A stretch of DNA of 35,835 nt. Source: Bacillota bacterium. GTDB taxonomy: Bacteria > Bacillota > UBA4882 > UBA10575. The first letter of the stretch is position 1; the number at the start of each line of letters is the position of its first letter. The stretch spans positions 1 to 35,835 of the forward strand of contig JAAYMP010000062.1 of the NCBI GenBank assembly GCA_012521315.1, given 5' to 3'. The notes beneath the pieces were generated by a model. That model searched no databases. It had not been told where the DNA came from and was given only the letters and a program-made list of their open reading frames with translations. A program made the position numbers and the translations under genes. Shown piece by piece: positions 25,497 to 34,313 of this stretch.

Positions 25497-26519
25497 ATGG
25501 GGGAACGATCATACTCCGTTTGTATTCCAAAAGATTACCGGTCCTTCCTGGGGATTAAGGATACCCAAATTGCCATCAAAAAACTGAAAGATTACTTTGA
25601 AAATGCCTTGGCGAAGGAGTTGAGTTTGGTCCGGGTTTCGGCGCCCTTATTCGTGACCCCGGAATCGGGGTTGAACGATAATCTGACCGGTACAGAGCGA
25701 CCGGTCAGCTTTGATGTGAAAGCTTTAAACGGGCGAGGGTGCGAGATCGTCCAATCCTTAGCCAAATGGAAACGGATGGCCCTGCAAAAATATGGTTTTG
25801 GCCCCGGTGAGGGACTATACACCGATATGAATGCGATCCGCCGGGATGAGCATCTGGATAATTTGCATTCGATCTACGTTGACCAGTGGGACTGGGAGAA
25901 AGTGATCCGGCGGGAGGAAAGGACGGTTGAGACTTTACAAGAGACCGTCCGGGCCATTTACCGGGTGTTGCAATCGACGGAGGCCTATATCCGACAGTAC
26001 TACCCGGCCCTTCCTGCGGAATTGCCGCCGGAGATTAAATTCATTACCGCCCAGGAGTTGGAAGACCGCTATCCGGACGCCAGCCCGAAAGAGCGAGAGG
26101 ACAAGATCACCCGGGAATGGGGGGCGGTATTTATCATGAAGATCGGGGGAACCCTGAAGTCAGGTCAGCGTCACGATGGACGCGCCCCCGATTACGACGA
26201 CTGGAGTCTCAACGGTGATATCATTCTCTGGTATAATCTGCTGGGGAAGGCGCTGGAGATCTCGTCGATGGGGATCCGGGTTGACGCCGAAAGTCTGCGG
26301 CAACAGGTGGCGGAAGCGGGCTGTGAGGAACGGCTGACCCTGGCTTACCACCGGGATTTGCTGGCGGGTAAGCTCCCCTACACGATTGGGGGCGGGATTG
26401 GCCAGTCGCGGTTATGCATGTATTTTCTGAAGAAGGCCCATATCGGGGAAGTCCAATCTTCGGTCTGGCCCGAGCAGATGCTGAAGACCTGCCGGGATGG
26501 GGAGATCTTCCTCTTATAA
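25497..26519 (+). CDS. asnA: Aspartate-ammonia ligase (asparagine synthetase A)
   Basis: It makes asparagine from aspartate, ammonia and ATP. The 340-residue protein is the AsnA type, a class II aminoacyl-tRNA synthetase-like fold: VSAPLFVTPESGLNDNLTG, KWKRMALQKYGF, DMNAIRRDE, YVDQWDWEKVI and the C-terminal GGGIGQSRLCMYFL are all family landmarks. I chose ATG 25497 with GGGGAG 5 bases upstream over the GTG at 25476. asnS follows 84 bp later, so the two genes likely form one unit for producing asparagine and loading it onto tRNA, as in some lactobacilli. AsnA is usual in gammaproteobacteria and some Firmicutes, the glutamine-dependent AsnB being more common elsewhere. Confidence 0.97.
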   Translation: MGERSYSVCIPKDYRSFLGIKDTQIAIKKLKDYFENALAKELSLVRVSAPLFVTPESGLNDNLTGTERPVSFDVKALNGRGCEIVQSLAKWKRMALQKYGFGPGEGLYTDMNAIRRDEHLDNLHSIYVDQWDWEKVIRREERTVETLQETVRAIYRVLQSTEAYIRQYYPALPAELPPEIKFITAQELEDRYPDASPKEREDKITREWGAVFIMKIGGTLKSGQRHDGRAPDYDDWSLNGDIILWYNLLGKALEISSMGIRVDAESLRQQVAEAGCEERLTLAYHRDLLAGKLPYTIGGGIGQSRLCMYFLKKAHIGEVQSSVWPEQMLKTCRDGEIFLL

Positions 26520-26603
26520 GGTGGGGCAAGGAAACGGCTACGGACGGGCGACCAGCCTTAAAATAAAGAAACATAGCGCAGAAAAGCGATCGAAGTTGGG
26601 GGA

Positions 26604-28001
26604 ATGAACATGGGAGAAGTATTGGTGAAACAGATTTTCCGGGATCCCGGCTCTTTTTTGGGCCGCACAATCCAGGTTAGCGGTTGGGTCCGGACGATCC
26701 GGGCCTCGAAAAGCTTTGGTTTTATCGAGCTCAACGACGGCTCGTTCTTCTACAATATACAGGTGGTCTTTGACGACAATTTACCTAATTTCCAGGAGAT
26801 TGCAAAACTACCCATCGCCACCGCCCTGCGGATCGAGGGTGAGTTGGTGGAGAGTCCGGGGGCGAAACAACCGTGGGAGATCAAAGCGGCCAAGATCACC
26901 ATCGAAGGCCGGTCCGAGTCGGACTATCCCTTGCAGAAGAAACGCCATACGCTGGAGTACTTGCGGACCATCGCCCATTTGCGGCCACGCGCGAATACTT
27001 TTTCCGCGGTCTTTCGTCTGCGTTCCTTGGCCGCCTATGCAATCCACCGGTTTTTCCAGGAGCGGAATTTCGTCTATGTCCACACCCCGATTATCACCGG
27101 GAGTGACTGCGAAGGGGCCGGTCAGATGTTCCGCGTGACGACCTTTGATCTTGACGACCTTCCCCGGGATGTAGAGGGCCGTGTGGATTTTGGCCAGGAT
27201 TTTTTCGGCCGGGAGACCCATTTAACCGTCAGCGGGCAACTGGAAGCAGAGACCTTCTGCATGGCCTTCCGCAATGTCTACACCTTTGGACCGACCTTCC
27301 GGGCGGAAAACTCCAATACGCCGCGGCACGCCGCCGAGTTTTGGATGGTGGAACCGGAGATCGCCTTTGCCGACCTGAACGACAATATGGCTTTGGCGGA
27401 AGCGATGCTGAAGTACCTGATCAACTATTGCCTGGAACAGGCCCCGGAGGAGATGCAGTTCTTTAACCGCTTTATCGATCCCGACCTCTTGGCCCGGCTG
27501 GACAATGTGGTCAACTCCGATTTTGGGGTGGTTACCTACACGGACGCCATTGAGCTTCTTAAAAAAGCAGACCAAGACTTTAAATATCCGGTGAAGTGGG
27601 GAGTTGACCTCCAGACCGAACACGAACGCTACTTGACCGAAAAGGTCTTTAAAAAGCCGGTGTTTGTCATCGACTACCCCAAAGAGATCAAAGCCTTTTA
27701 CATGCGTCTGAACGATGACAACCGGACGGTGGCCGCCATGGATCTTTTGGTGCCGGGGGTTGGTGAGATCATCGGCGGTAGCCAAAGGGAGGAGCGGCTG
27801 CCGGTTCTGGAAGCCCGGATGCGGGAGTGCGGGTTGGATTTTGCTAATTACTGGTGGTACCTTGAATTGCGCAAATATGGCGGGACCAAGCACGCCGGCT
27901 TCGGTCTTGGCTTCGAGCGCGCGATTATGTACCTGACGGGGATGGCCAACATCCGGGATGTCCTTCCCTTCCCGCGGACGGTCAAGACGGCCGAATTTTG
28001 A
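26604..28001 (+). CDS. asnS: Asparaginyl-tRNA synthetase
   Basis: It charges tRNA-Asn with asparagine. The 465-residue class II enzyme has an OB-fold anticodon domain (about 18-110, VSGWVRTIRASKSFGFIEL) and a catalytic core with motif 2 region (FGPTFRAENSNTPRHAAEFWMVEPE) and motif 3 (HAGFGLGFERAIMYLTG, then PFPRT). GAGQMFRVTTFD has Gln in place of the more usual Glu. The start ATG 26604 follows GGGGGA; ATG 26610 is possible. A directly linked asnA suggests Asn-tRNA is made by direct charging here. Its TGA stop overlaps the -35 of the next promoter. Confidence 0.97.
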   Translation: MNMGEVLVKQIFRDPGSFLGRTIQVSGWVRTIRASKSFGFIELNDGSFFYNIQVVFDDNLPNFQEIAKLPIATALRIEGELVESPGAKQPWEIKAAKITIEGRSESDYPLQKKRHTLEYLRTIAHLRPRANTFSAVFRLRSLAAYAIHRFFQERNFVYVHTPIITGSDCEGAGQMFRVTTFDLDDLPRDVEGRVDFGQDFFGRETHLTVSGQLEAETFCMAFRNVYTFGPTFRAENSNTPRHAAEFWMVEPEIAFADLNDNMALAEAMLKYLINYCLEQAPEEMQFFNRFIDPDLLARLDNVVNSDFGVVTYTDAIELLKKADQDFKYPVKWGVDLQTEHERYLTEKVFKKPVFVIDYPKEIKAFYMRLNDDNRTVAAMDLLVPGVGEIIGGSQREERLPVLEARMRECGLDFANYWWYLELRKYGGTKHAGFGLGFERAIMYLTGMANIRDVLPFPRTVKTAEF

Positions 28002-28026
28002 CAAACCGTTTTTTCGGGGATAATTT
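27998..28026 (+). promoter_or_regulatory. Sigma-A promoter for the SMP-30 gene, overlapping asnS stop
   Basis: TTGACA (27998-28003), a 17-base spacer and TAATTT (28021-28026). The TGA of asnS (27999-28001) lies inside the -35 box. Confidence 0.7.
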
Positions 28027-28118
28027 TTGTTGCATTTGGCGATACTATAAATAACGAGGAGTTGTTACCAATGGGTTCGGTGGGGAAACCGGATTAAACC
28101 CGGCAAAGGAGGGCGCCA

Positions 28119-28991
28119 ATGAATAGCCAGGTCGAGCTGGTGGTTGACAGCAAAACCTTGATGGGAGGAAATCCTTACTGGGAAGAAGAGACCCAAACCT
28201 TCTACTGGGTGGATCTGATGGGGACGAAAGTCTATACTTATCAGCCGACCACCGGGGAACGGCACTGGCTGGAAGTAAACCAGCACGTCGGGGCGTATAT
28301 TCCCCGGCGGGGCGGCGGGGCGGTTATTGCGCTCCAAAGCGGCCTTTATCTTTTGGACCCCCAGACGAAAGAAGTGGCGCCTGTCTATCTTCCGGATCCT
28401 TCCGAAAACCGTTTTATTAGTGGAAAATGTGACCTGACCGGACGGCTTTGGGCCGGGACCTCCGATCTTTTGAGCCAGACGCCCTGGGGGACCCTTTACT
28501 GTATGGAAAAGGACCATACGGTCCGGCCGGTGTTGGTCAATGCCACCCTGCCGTGGGGGTTGGGTTGGAGTCCGGACTACCGGTTGATGTATTACGTGGA
28601 CACGCCGACGCGGGAGATTGTTGCTTTTGATTTTAACCCGGAGAGCGGCGCGTTAAACAATAGGCGGACGGTGGTTAAGTTTCCGGAAGGAGCGGGCATG
28701 CCCGCCGGGATGACCGTCGATGCCGAGGGGAAGCTTTGGGTGGCCCACTGGCAAGGTGGCCGGGTGACCCGTTGGGACCCGGAGAGCGGCGCGCTGCTCG
28801 ACACGGTTCAGCTTCCGGTTTCCCTGGTCACGGCTTGTCAGTTTGGCGGGAGTGACTTTGCGGAACTGTATATCACCACCGCCCGTTACCCGTTGAACCC
28901 CAAAGAAATAGCCCGGCAACCCCACACCGGGGGGATCTTCCGCTGCTGGCCGGGGGTGAACGGGCTTCCTACTCCGAAATATGCTTCTTAA
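28119..28991 (+). CDS. SMP-30/regucalcin family protein with metal site lost
   Basis: The 290-residue beta-propeller closely parallels animal regucalcin/gluconolactonase in shape: GGNPYWEEE, LPWGLGWSPD, GMPAGMTVDAEGKLWVA and a C-terminal RQPHTGGIF. In regucalcin the metal ligands are E18, N154 and D204, with N103 and D104 in the substrate pocket. The aligned residues here are G17, W146, A196, I100 and S101, so lactonase activity is unlikely. The rest of the fold, including RF and the DAEGKLWVA strand, is well conserved, suggesting a kept structure with a new role. AAAGGAGG lies 6 bases before the ATG. It has its own promoter and overlaps the convergent lipase gene by 23 bp at its 3' end. Confidence 0.9.
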   Translation: MNSQVELVVDSKTLMGGNPYWEEETQTFYWVDLMGTKVYTYQPTTGERHWLEVNQHVGAYIPRRGGGAVIALQSGLYLLDPQTKEVAPVYLPDPSENRFISGKCDLTGRLWAGTSDLLSQTPWGTLYCMEKDHTVRPVLVNATLPWGLGWSPDYRLMYYVDTPTREIVAFDFNPESGALNNRRTVVKFPEGAGMPAGMTVDAEGKLWVAHWQGGRVTRWDPESGALLDTVQLPVSLVTACQFGGSDFAELYITTARYPLNPKEIARQPHTGGIFRCWPGVNGLPTPKYAS

Positions 28992-29925
28992 AGGTTGGGG
29001 GCGGCGGGGTGGCCGGGGCCGGGTAGCGGTTCATCGCCAAGCAACGGGGCTTTTCGGCCGCTTCGTAACCGGCTTTTAGATTCGCCCTGATCTGGTCGGG
29101 ATCAAAAGAAAGGGCATGGCCTGGTAAAGGCTTGGCGGGCGCGATAATCTGGATCGGAATCGGTTTTTTTCCCGGATAGCGCCACCAAGCCTTATTAATT
29201 GCCTGGGCGAGTTGGAGATCATTGACCGCAATTTCACTGAGGAGGATCTCCACCGTACGCAGGATGGCCTGGAGGGCATTGCCTGGCCGGCCGGGGGGCA
29301 TGGTGGCTTCCAAGTTGGGGCTGAGGGGGAAAGTGGTAATCGCAATAATCTCATCGGGGTCTTCTTTGATTGCGGTCGCCAAAGGGGTTAGATCGCGCAA
29401 TCCCCCGTCGTACCAATGTTGGCCGGCGATGGGAACCGCCGGAAAGAAAAAGGGCATACTGGCGCTGGCCAAAACATAGGTGAGATAATCCTGGTGGAAG
29501 GCCGGCTGGCGGCTGTCGGCGCACAGGAGTTTTCCGGTTTCGAAGGAGACGACCGTTACTTTGACGACGGTCCGCGGATGGAAGAGGCGCGCCGGGTCAA
29601 TTTTACGGCGGATGAGATCCCATAGCCCGCTGGGGCTGTATAAAGCGCCATGCCGCAAGATCCGCCAGAGATTCCCCAACAACCCGCTCCGGTAAATGCA
29701 CCGGTTACCCTTAATCCCTAACCAGGTCGCCGTAAGTTCTTTGACCAGTTCCTGTAGTTCCTTGAAGTTTCTGGCCTGACCGAGGAAGGCGGCGTTGAGC
29801 GCGCCCACGCTCGTTCCGGTGATCAGCTGGAAATCCAGCTTTTTTTTGTTGACCAGATTGGCAATGGCGCCGGCCTCGAAAGCGCCTTTGCTCCCCCCTC
29901 CGGATAACACCAACGCTCGTTTCAT
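28969..29925 (-). CDS. Patatin-like phospholipase
   Basis: The 318-residue protein of the RssA/patatin family has the oxyanion loop SGGGSKGAFEAG (8-19), the nucleophile Ser39 in GTSVGALNA and the catalytic Asp173 in YDGG, so the Ser-Asp dyad is complete and an acyl hydrolase acting on membrane lipids is likely. No signal peptide is visible. On the minus strand GGGGGAG lies 6 bases before ATG 29925; the frame could begin at GTG 29940 but the ATG is better placed. The C-terminal tail is Pro-rich (PATPPPPTFKK). It is convergent with the SMP-30 gene and downstream of pmbA by about 107 bp. Confidence 0.93.
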   Translation of the reverse strand: MKRALVLSGGGSKGAFEAGAIANLVNKKKLDFQLITGTSVGALNAAFLGQARNFKELQELVKELTATWLGIKGNRCIYRSGLLGNLWRILRHGALYSPSGLWDLIRRKIDPARLFHPRTVVKVTVVSFETGKLLCADSRQPAFHQDYLTYVLASASMPFFFPAVPIAGQHWYDGGLRDLTPLATAIKEDPDEIIAITTFPLSPNLEATMPPGRPGNALQAILRTVEILLSEIAVNDLQLAQAINKAWWRYPGKKPIPIQIIAPAKPLPGHALSFDPDQIRANLKAGYEAAEKPRCLAMNRYPAPATPPPPTFKKHISE

Positions 29926-30032
29926 CTTTAACTCCCCCACTTGGATCGGTAATCCCCGAAAATGATCCGGCTTCGCTATTGGGATCGATCTATTTTATGA
30001 GTGGGCAGGGGAGTTGTTGCCAGGTTGTATCC

Positions 30033-31325
30033 TTACCCGGAGATGGTTACCCCATGCGCATGGATCCATGGCAAAAGGGCCGAACCAAAGTCGATGCGTT
30101 CCCGCGAAACAGCGGCAATCGACTGAAAGAGGGAGATTAGATTTCCGGCGATCATCGTTTCGCTTAGCGGATATTGAATCTTCCCGTCTTCAATGTAGAA
30201 ACTGTTCTTGGCCACACCGGAAAAGTCCCCGTTGGGGCTGGGGGCGCCTCCGGAAAAACGGTTCAGGAGGAGACCCTTTTTTACTTTTTTCATGATTACG
30301 GTGAGGGGGTGGTCGCCCGGGGTGACGACAAAGGCGCCTCCATCGTTGGCCCCCCGGGGCAGGCCTGTTCTTCGCGCGCCATACTGGCTTAAAAGAAAGC
30401 TTTTCAAAACGCCGTTCGCAAAGATGGTTGCGTTTTGGGCTTCATACCCGTCGCTGGTGATAAAATAGCCGCTGCTGATCTCCGGGGCCACCGGACAGCA
30501 GGCCAAGGTTAAGCGGGGGCTGACCACCAACTGGTTTAAGCTATGCCGAAAGGGGCTGGTCCCCGCGATCAAAGGCCCGTCGCTGATGGTGATCTCGAGT
30601 AAAAAGTGGAGAAAATCTTCGAGGCAATCCGGGGTGATCAACACCTCGCCGGTAAACTTGCCTGGGGACTTCCGCGGCGTTTGCCCCCGGTTGGCCTGGT
30701 CTAGAAGGATGCGGAGGGAACCGCCGTTCAGCAACTCCTCGTCCAGGTCCAAGGTGAAAAAGCCCGTGTGGTTAAAGGAAGAGGAACCGGGTCCTTCTTG
30801 GGCCGAGAAGGTGACGGCAAAACGGTACCCGCCTTGGTTCACGGTAAAATCGACACCGTTGGAATTCTGGAAGCACGTGGTCTGGCGCGTAAAATCCAGG
30901 TGGGCATTGAGCAGTACAATCCGGGGAAATTCCGCCGCCACCTCACTGGTGAAAGTTTTGAACCTTTGGTACATCAAGTCCAAATCGGGAGCGGTCCCGC
31001 CCTTGTTAAAGGTTTTGGCCGGTTGATACTCCGCGATATCATGGGCGGGGTCCGGCGCGGCAGCGGCGGCGATCGCCAACACTTCCTGCACGGCCGCGTC
31101 CACAACGCTCCGGTCGCTTTTGTTCAGGAGAAGGCTGCCCCGCCGCTGGTTTTGCAAAGCCGTCAAACGCAGATGGTGATCGACGGTGGTCCGGATCAGC
31201 TTCAATGCCCCGTTTTCCAAATTCATCTCCGTCTTTTCCGTCCGGGTCAGGATGGCTTCGGCTTTCTCGGCCCCGGACTGGGTTAAGGCGTGTAGCGCGT
31301 AGGTGTTTAATTCCTTTGTTGACAT
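30033..31325 (-). CDS. pmbA: PmbA/TldE-type modulator of TldD protease
   Basis: It is the non-catalytic partner of the TldD/PmbA heterodimer, which unfolds and cuts modified peptides (microcin B17, CcdA in E. coli). The 430-residue product has the two-domain TldD/PmbA fold: DNTYSx-type N-terminal strands and a C-terminal region with FFTLDLDEELLNGG, PRLTLACC, GYFITSDGYEAQNATIFANGVLK and NFSGVAKNSFYIEDG-like elements; it lacks HExxxH, as expected. GGAGGT precedes ATG 31325, only 2 bases after the tldD stop, so the genes are one operon. No candidate peptide substrate is visible nearby. Confidence 0.93.
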   Translation of the reverse strand: MSTKELNTYALHALTQSGAEKAEAILTRTEKTEMNLENGALKLIRTTVDHHLRLTALQNQRRGSLLLNKSDRSVVDAAVQEVLAIAAAAAPDPAHDIAEYQPAKTFNKGGTAPDLDLMYQRFKTFTSEVAAEFPRIVLLNAHLDFTRQTTCFQNSNGVDFTVNQGGYRFAVTFSAQEGPGSSSFNHTGFFTLDLDEELLNGGSLRILLDQANRGQTPRKSPGKFTGEVLITPDCLEDFLHFLLEITISDGPLIAGTSPFRHSLNQLVVSPRLTLACCPVAPEISSGYFITSDGYEAQNATIFANGVLKSFLLSQYGARRTGLPRGANDGGAFVVTPGDHPLTVIMKKVKKGLLLNRFSGGAPSPNGDFSGVAKNSFYIEDGKIQYPLSETMIAGNLISLFQSIAAVSRERIDFGSALLPWIHAHGVTISG

Positions 31326-31327
31326 CT

Positions 31328-32704
31328 TTAACGACCTCCGATCATAACTTGGCATTTGAGGGCGGGTCCGCCTAAGCCGACCGGGATCAGTTGTTTTTTT
31401 CCACACATTCCCCCGCTTAACCATTTAAACTCCCGTGAAACTTCGTTTACCGTCTGCAAAACCTGAAAGGCCAAGCCGGAGATGGTCGTGTCTTTGATCG
31501 CCCGGCCGAGCCTGCCGTTTTTTACTTCGTAACCCAATGTTACCCCAAACATAAACTCGCTGGTCGCATCGGCCTGACCGTTGCTGGGCCGCATCAGATA
31601 GTAACCGTCGTCGAGGGATGCGATCATCTGATCCAGGCTGGCCTTGCCCGGCAGGATGGCGGTATTCCGCATCCGGATTAAGGGTTCATCCGAATAACGA
31701 AAAGCACGGGCGTTCCCGGTCGGCGGGACTTGGAAGTGGCGGGCCGTTTCCTTGTTATGCAGGAAGCCCTTGAGGATGCCATGGTCAATCAAGAGCGCGT
31801 CGGTGGCGGAGGTCCCTTCGTCGTCGATGTAGATGGGAACCGGGCAAGCTTCACCCAGGGCGGTATGGGCAAAATCAACCAGGGAGACCAAGGGGCTGGC
31901 CACGGGCTGATCCAGTTTGGTGCCGGCCACCGATCCGCCCAGCACCAGATCGGCTTCACAGGTATGGCCGATGGCTTCATGGGCCAAGATTCCGGTTAAT
32001 TCGGGGGCGAGGATACAAGTTTTCAGCCCGGCGGTGGGGTAGACCCCTTCCCGTTTGCGCATCAAATGCTCGTATAACTGATCGATCTGCGGATAGAGCG
32101 TGTCCGGAGTAGGAAAATGGGTTTCAAACCGGCCGCGCCCCCCGAAGACCTCCTGCAGGCTGACGGGCGCCCCGTCGTGCTCCACGGTTAAGCCAATCTG
32201 AATTAGCGACCGGGTATGCAAAGAAAAGGCGGAAGCGCCGTCGGAAGTGAGGAGGGCCTTTTTCAGCTCGGTCCGGTTGAGGGTCACCGTCCGGCTGGCC
32301 AGATTGGGGTATTTTCCGGCAATGTACCGGTCAATTTCTTGCAGAAAAGCCACCAACTGTTCCGGACTGGGCGGCGGCGTGGTCAGGGGCGGATCGTGAT
32401 GGACGACCACGGCGCCACGGGGTAAAGGCGGGGCGCTTTGCCTTTCTTTGGCGGCGAGAAAAGCGGCGTTGTCGGTGGCGGCGGTTACCACAAACTTCAC
32501 GCCGTCGGCGTTCGCCTCGGGGGAGGAGGCAAAACCCCAGACCCCGTCCTTATAAACCCGGGCGGAGACCCCGCTGGTGGACAACCGGGTGTTTGTCGTG
32601 TTGTTACCTTTAAAAAAACTAATGACCAAACTGTTATTCTCTTGACAACGTAATTCGGTGTAATCCGTGAACAAGCTTTTAAAGGAAGACAAATCTATAT
32701 TCAT
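31328..32704 (-). CDS. tldD: TldD metalloprotease
   Basis: The catalytic half of the TldD/PmbA heterodimer. The 458-residue protein has the HExxxH zinc motif HEAIGH at 242-247 and a Cys at 434 in GMCGKKQ, the position of the third zinc ligand in E. coli TldD; the enzyme cleaves peptides threaded into the dimer cavity. GAGGGAAG precedes the ATG on the minus strand, and a fair sigma-A promoter (32746-32775) lies 41 bases further upstream. pmbA follows 2 bases after the stop. The complete active site contrasts with the nearby inactive-looking SMP-30 protein. Confidence 0.95.
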   Translation of the reverse strand: MNIDLSSFKSLFTDYTELRCQENNSLVISFFKGNNTTNTRLSTSGVSARVYKDGVWGFASSPEANADGVKFVVTAATDNAAFLAAKERQSAPPLPRGAVVVHHDPPLTTPPPSPEQLVAFLQEIDRYIAGKYPNLASRTVTLNRTELKKALLTSDGASAFSLHTRSLIQIGLTVEHDGAPVSLQEVFGGRGRFETHFPTPDTLYPQIDQLYEHLMRKREGVYPTAGLKTCILAPELTGILAHEAIGHTCEADLVLGGSVAGTKLDQPVASPLVSLVDFAHTALGEACPVPIYIDDEGTSATDALLIDHGILKGFLHNKETARHFQVPPTGNARAFRYSDEPLIRMRNTAILPGKASLDQMIASLDDGYYLMRPSNGQADATSEFMFGVTLGYEVKNGRLGRAIKDTTISGLAFQVLQTVNEVSREFKWLSGGMCGKKQLIPVGLGGPALKCQVMIGGR

Positions 32705-32745
32705 CCGGACTTCCCTCGCTTTTAATTGCTAGGTGGATTAAAAGG

Positions 32746-32775
32746 ATTATAACATTAAAATAAACTCTTTACCAA
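32746..32775 (-). promoter_or_regulatory. Sigma-A promoter for tldD-pmbA
   Basis: On the minus strand: TTGGTA (32775-32770), 18-base spacer, TATAAT (32751-32746). The -10 is consensus and the -35 is partial. Confidence 0.6.
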
Positions 32776-32907
32776 TCTTTCTAGAAAAAACAATCAATTT
32801 GATTTATACTTGAAATAAGGAGTCTTCTTTCCGCCGCGCAGGAGACGGCCCTTCCTCGTTAGTGTACCGTTTTGCTTAATCATTTATGAACAACGGAGGA
32901 TTCGGGA

Positions 32908-33936
32908 TTGCGTTATTTACCGTTGGATGAGATCGAAGAAGGAATGATTCTCGCCCGGAGTGTCATCACGGAAGACGGGGGAACGCTGCTGCCCAAAGGC
33001 TTAAAATTGACCAAAGACCACCTACAAGAACTAAAAGCCCTGAACTTTACCCATCTCTTTGTGGGGGTAGGGCCGGAAGATTTTGAAGCGGAGGGGATCA
33101 GCGAGCAAACCTACAGTCAGGCGCTGAGTTATGTACGGGAAGTCTTTCTGAACGCGGCGAAAAAACAGAACCTTGATTATAAAGGGGTTCTGGATGTGGT
33201 CGATTTCATGGTGGATGAAGTGTTGAATGAAGATGTTTTGTTTAATATTTTTGAGATCAGAAACCATGATAATTATACTTACCTGCATTCGGTGAAGGTT
33301 GGCATCATCGCCATCATCATGGGGAAAAACCTGGGTTTGGAGAAGGATCAAATCAAAGAGCTGGCGGTCGGTGCTTTGCTTCATGATATCGGCAAAATGT
33401 TTATTGAGAATTCGATTCTCGAAAAGAGGGGGCGCCTTACTTATCAAGAGTACGAAAAGATGCGTTTCCACCCGCGATACGGTTTTGAAATCCTATGCGG
33501 AGCACCGGGGTTGAGTCGTCAATCGACGCACGTCGCTTATCAGCACCACGAACGGGAGGACGGGTCCGGTTATCCCCGCGGCCTGATCAGCGAAGAAATA
33601 CATCTTTACGCCAAAATTGTGATGGCGGCCGACTCTTACGATGCAATGACTTCGGGGCGTAGTTACCGGCGAACGCTGTGGAGCCATGAAGCTCTGGCGC
33701 AATTGGCGGCGGAAGCGCCGGAGAAGTACGACCCCAAGATGATCAATCTTTTGGCCAAGTCTGTTGCTTTGTACCCGGTAGGCAGCGTCGTTTTACTAAA
33801 CAATTTGGAGGTAGGATTGGTCACCGATATAACCCGTGGCAGCGTTAAGATCGAATTCTTGACTGGAGAGGACAAAGGGAAAAAGATTGCTTTAAAGGCG
33901 AACGATTTATTAAAGATCGAACGGCGGCTTTCTTAA
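32908..33936 (+). CDS. HD-GYP domain protein with intact motifs, copy 2
   Basis: This is a likely cyclic di-GMP phosphodiesterase of 342 residues. The N-terminal module (about 1-60) is followed by a complete HD-GYP domain: HD at 159-160 in LLHDIGK, ILEKRGRLT, H188 (RFHPRYGF), HHEREDGSGYPRG at 213-225, the metal ligand D242 in AADSYDAMTSGRSYRR. A C-terminal domain begins at YPVGSVV. It starts with TTG 32908, with GGAGG 8 bases upstream, and is divergent from tldD. Compared with the paralogue at 24442, all ligands are retained. The output is probably lower c-di-GMP and altered surface behaviour (inference). Confidence 0.9.
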   Translation: MRYLPLDEIEEGMILARSVITEDGGTLLPKGLKLTKDHLQELKALNFTHLFVGVGPEDFEAEGISEQTYSQALSYVREVFLNAAKKQNLDYKGVLDVVDFMVDEVLNEDVLFNIFEIRNHDNYTYLHSVKVGIIAIIMGKNLGLEKDQIKELAVGALLHDIGKMFIENSILEKRGRLTYQEYEKMRFHPRYGFEILCGAPGLSRQSTHVAYQHHEREDGSGYPRGLISEEIHLYAKIVMAADSYDAMTSGRSYRRTLWSHEALAQLAAEAPEKYDPKMINLLAKSVALYPVGSVVLLNNLEVGLVTDITRGSVKIEFLTGEDKGKKIALKANDLLKIERRLS

Positions 33937-33965
33937 AAAAAAATATAAATTAACATAAAACAACC

Positions 33966-33994
33966 TTGACAAGCTGTGTGCGCTTCATTATAAT
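33966..33994 (+). promoter_or_regulatory. Full-consensus sigma-A promoter
   Basis: TTGACA (33966-33971), exactly 17 bases, TATAAT (33989-33994): a perfect match at both hexamers and spacing, with predicted start near 34001. It should be one of the strongest promoters in the window. Confidence 0.93.
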
Positions 33995-34069
33995 AGCGGA
34001 GGCAGTTTTCCCTAATTATGTTATTTATGCCAGACCAGAAACAGTATATATGTTTATTTAACTCTATTT

Positions 34070-34297
34070 ATGATCGGGGAAGGAGAAACAGTCCTGGAAG
34101 AGATTATTACTTTTTTAGAGGAGAATAAAACCGGGGATTGGCAGAAAAACGTGGCTTACCTAAAGGGAAAAGGCCGCCTCAGGCTCTTGGAAGCCGGGCG
34201 TAACCTCCGTGTTTATCAATTTGTTTCCTTTAAAGGTGAACGTTTGAAAGTGCGGTTCTTCTGGGATGAAATCAAGAGCCAAACGGAGATCTTATAA
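34070..34297 (+). CDS. Unknown 75-residue protein, start codon uncertain
   Basis: I do not recognise this family. The frame encodes a small mixed acidic/basic protein (about 67-75 residues) with a helical N-terminal half (VLEEIITFLEENK) and a beta-like C-terminal half (NLRVYQFVSFKGERLKVRFFW). ATG 34070 has no upstream ribosome binding site; GGGGAAGGAG sits inside the frame at 34076-34085, 8 bases before CTG 34094, which could be the true start of a 67-residue product. It is the only gene of a unit framed by a full-consensus promoter and a strong terminator, with uvrC after it. A regulatory or structural small protein is possible; function unknown. Confidence 0.6.
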   Translation: MIGEGETVLEEIITFLEENKTGDWQKNVAYLKGKGRLRLLEAGRNLRVYQFVSFKGERLKVRFFWDEIKSQTEIL

Positions 34298-34313
34298 AAA
34301 CAGGGAATAACAT

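Noticed and set aside
27222..28004. Long minus-strand frame (260 codons) inside asnS
   Set aside because: It is an antisense shadow of a strongly conserved gene with no homology-like content and no ribosome binding site.
34018..34129. Small upstream frame overlapping the 75-residue gene
   Set aside because: The only purine-rich site before it is 15 bases away and lies at or before the predicted transcription start.
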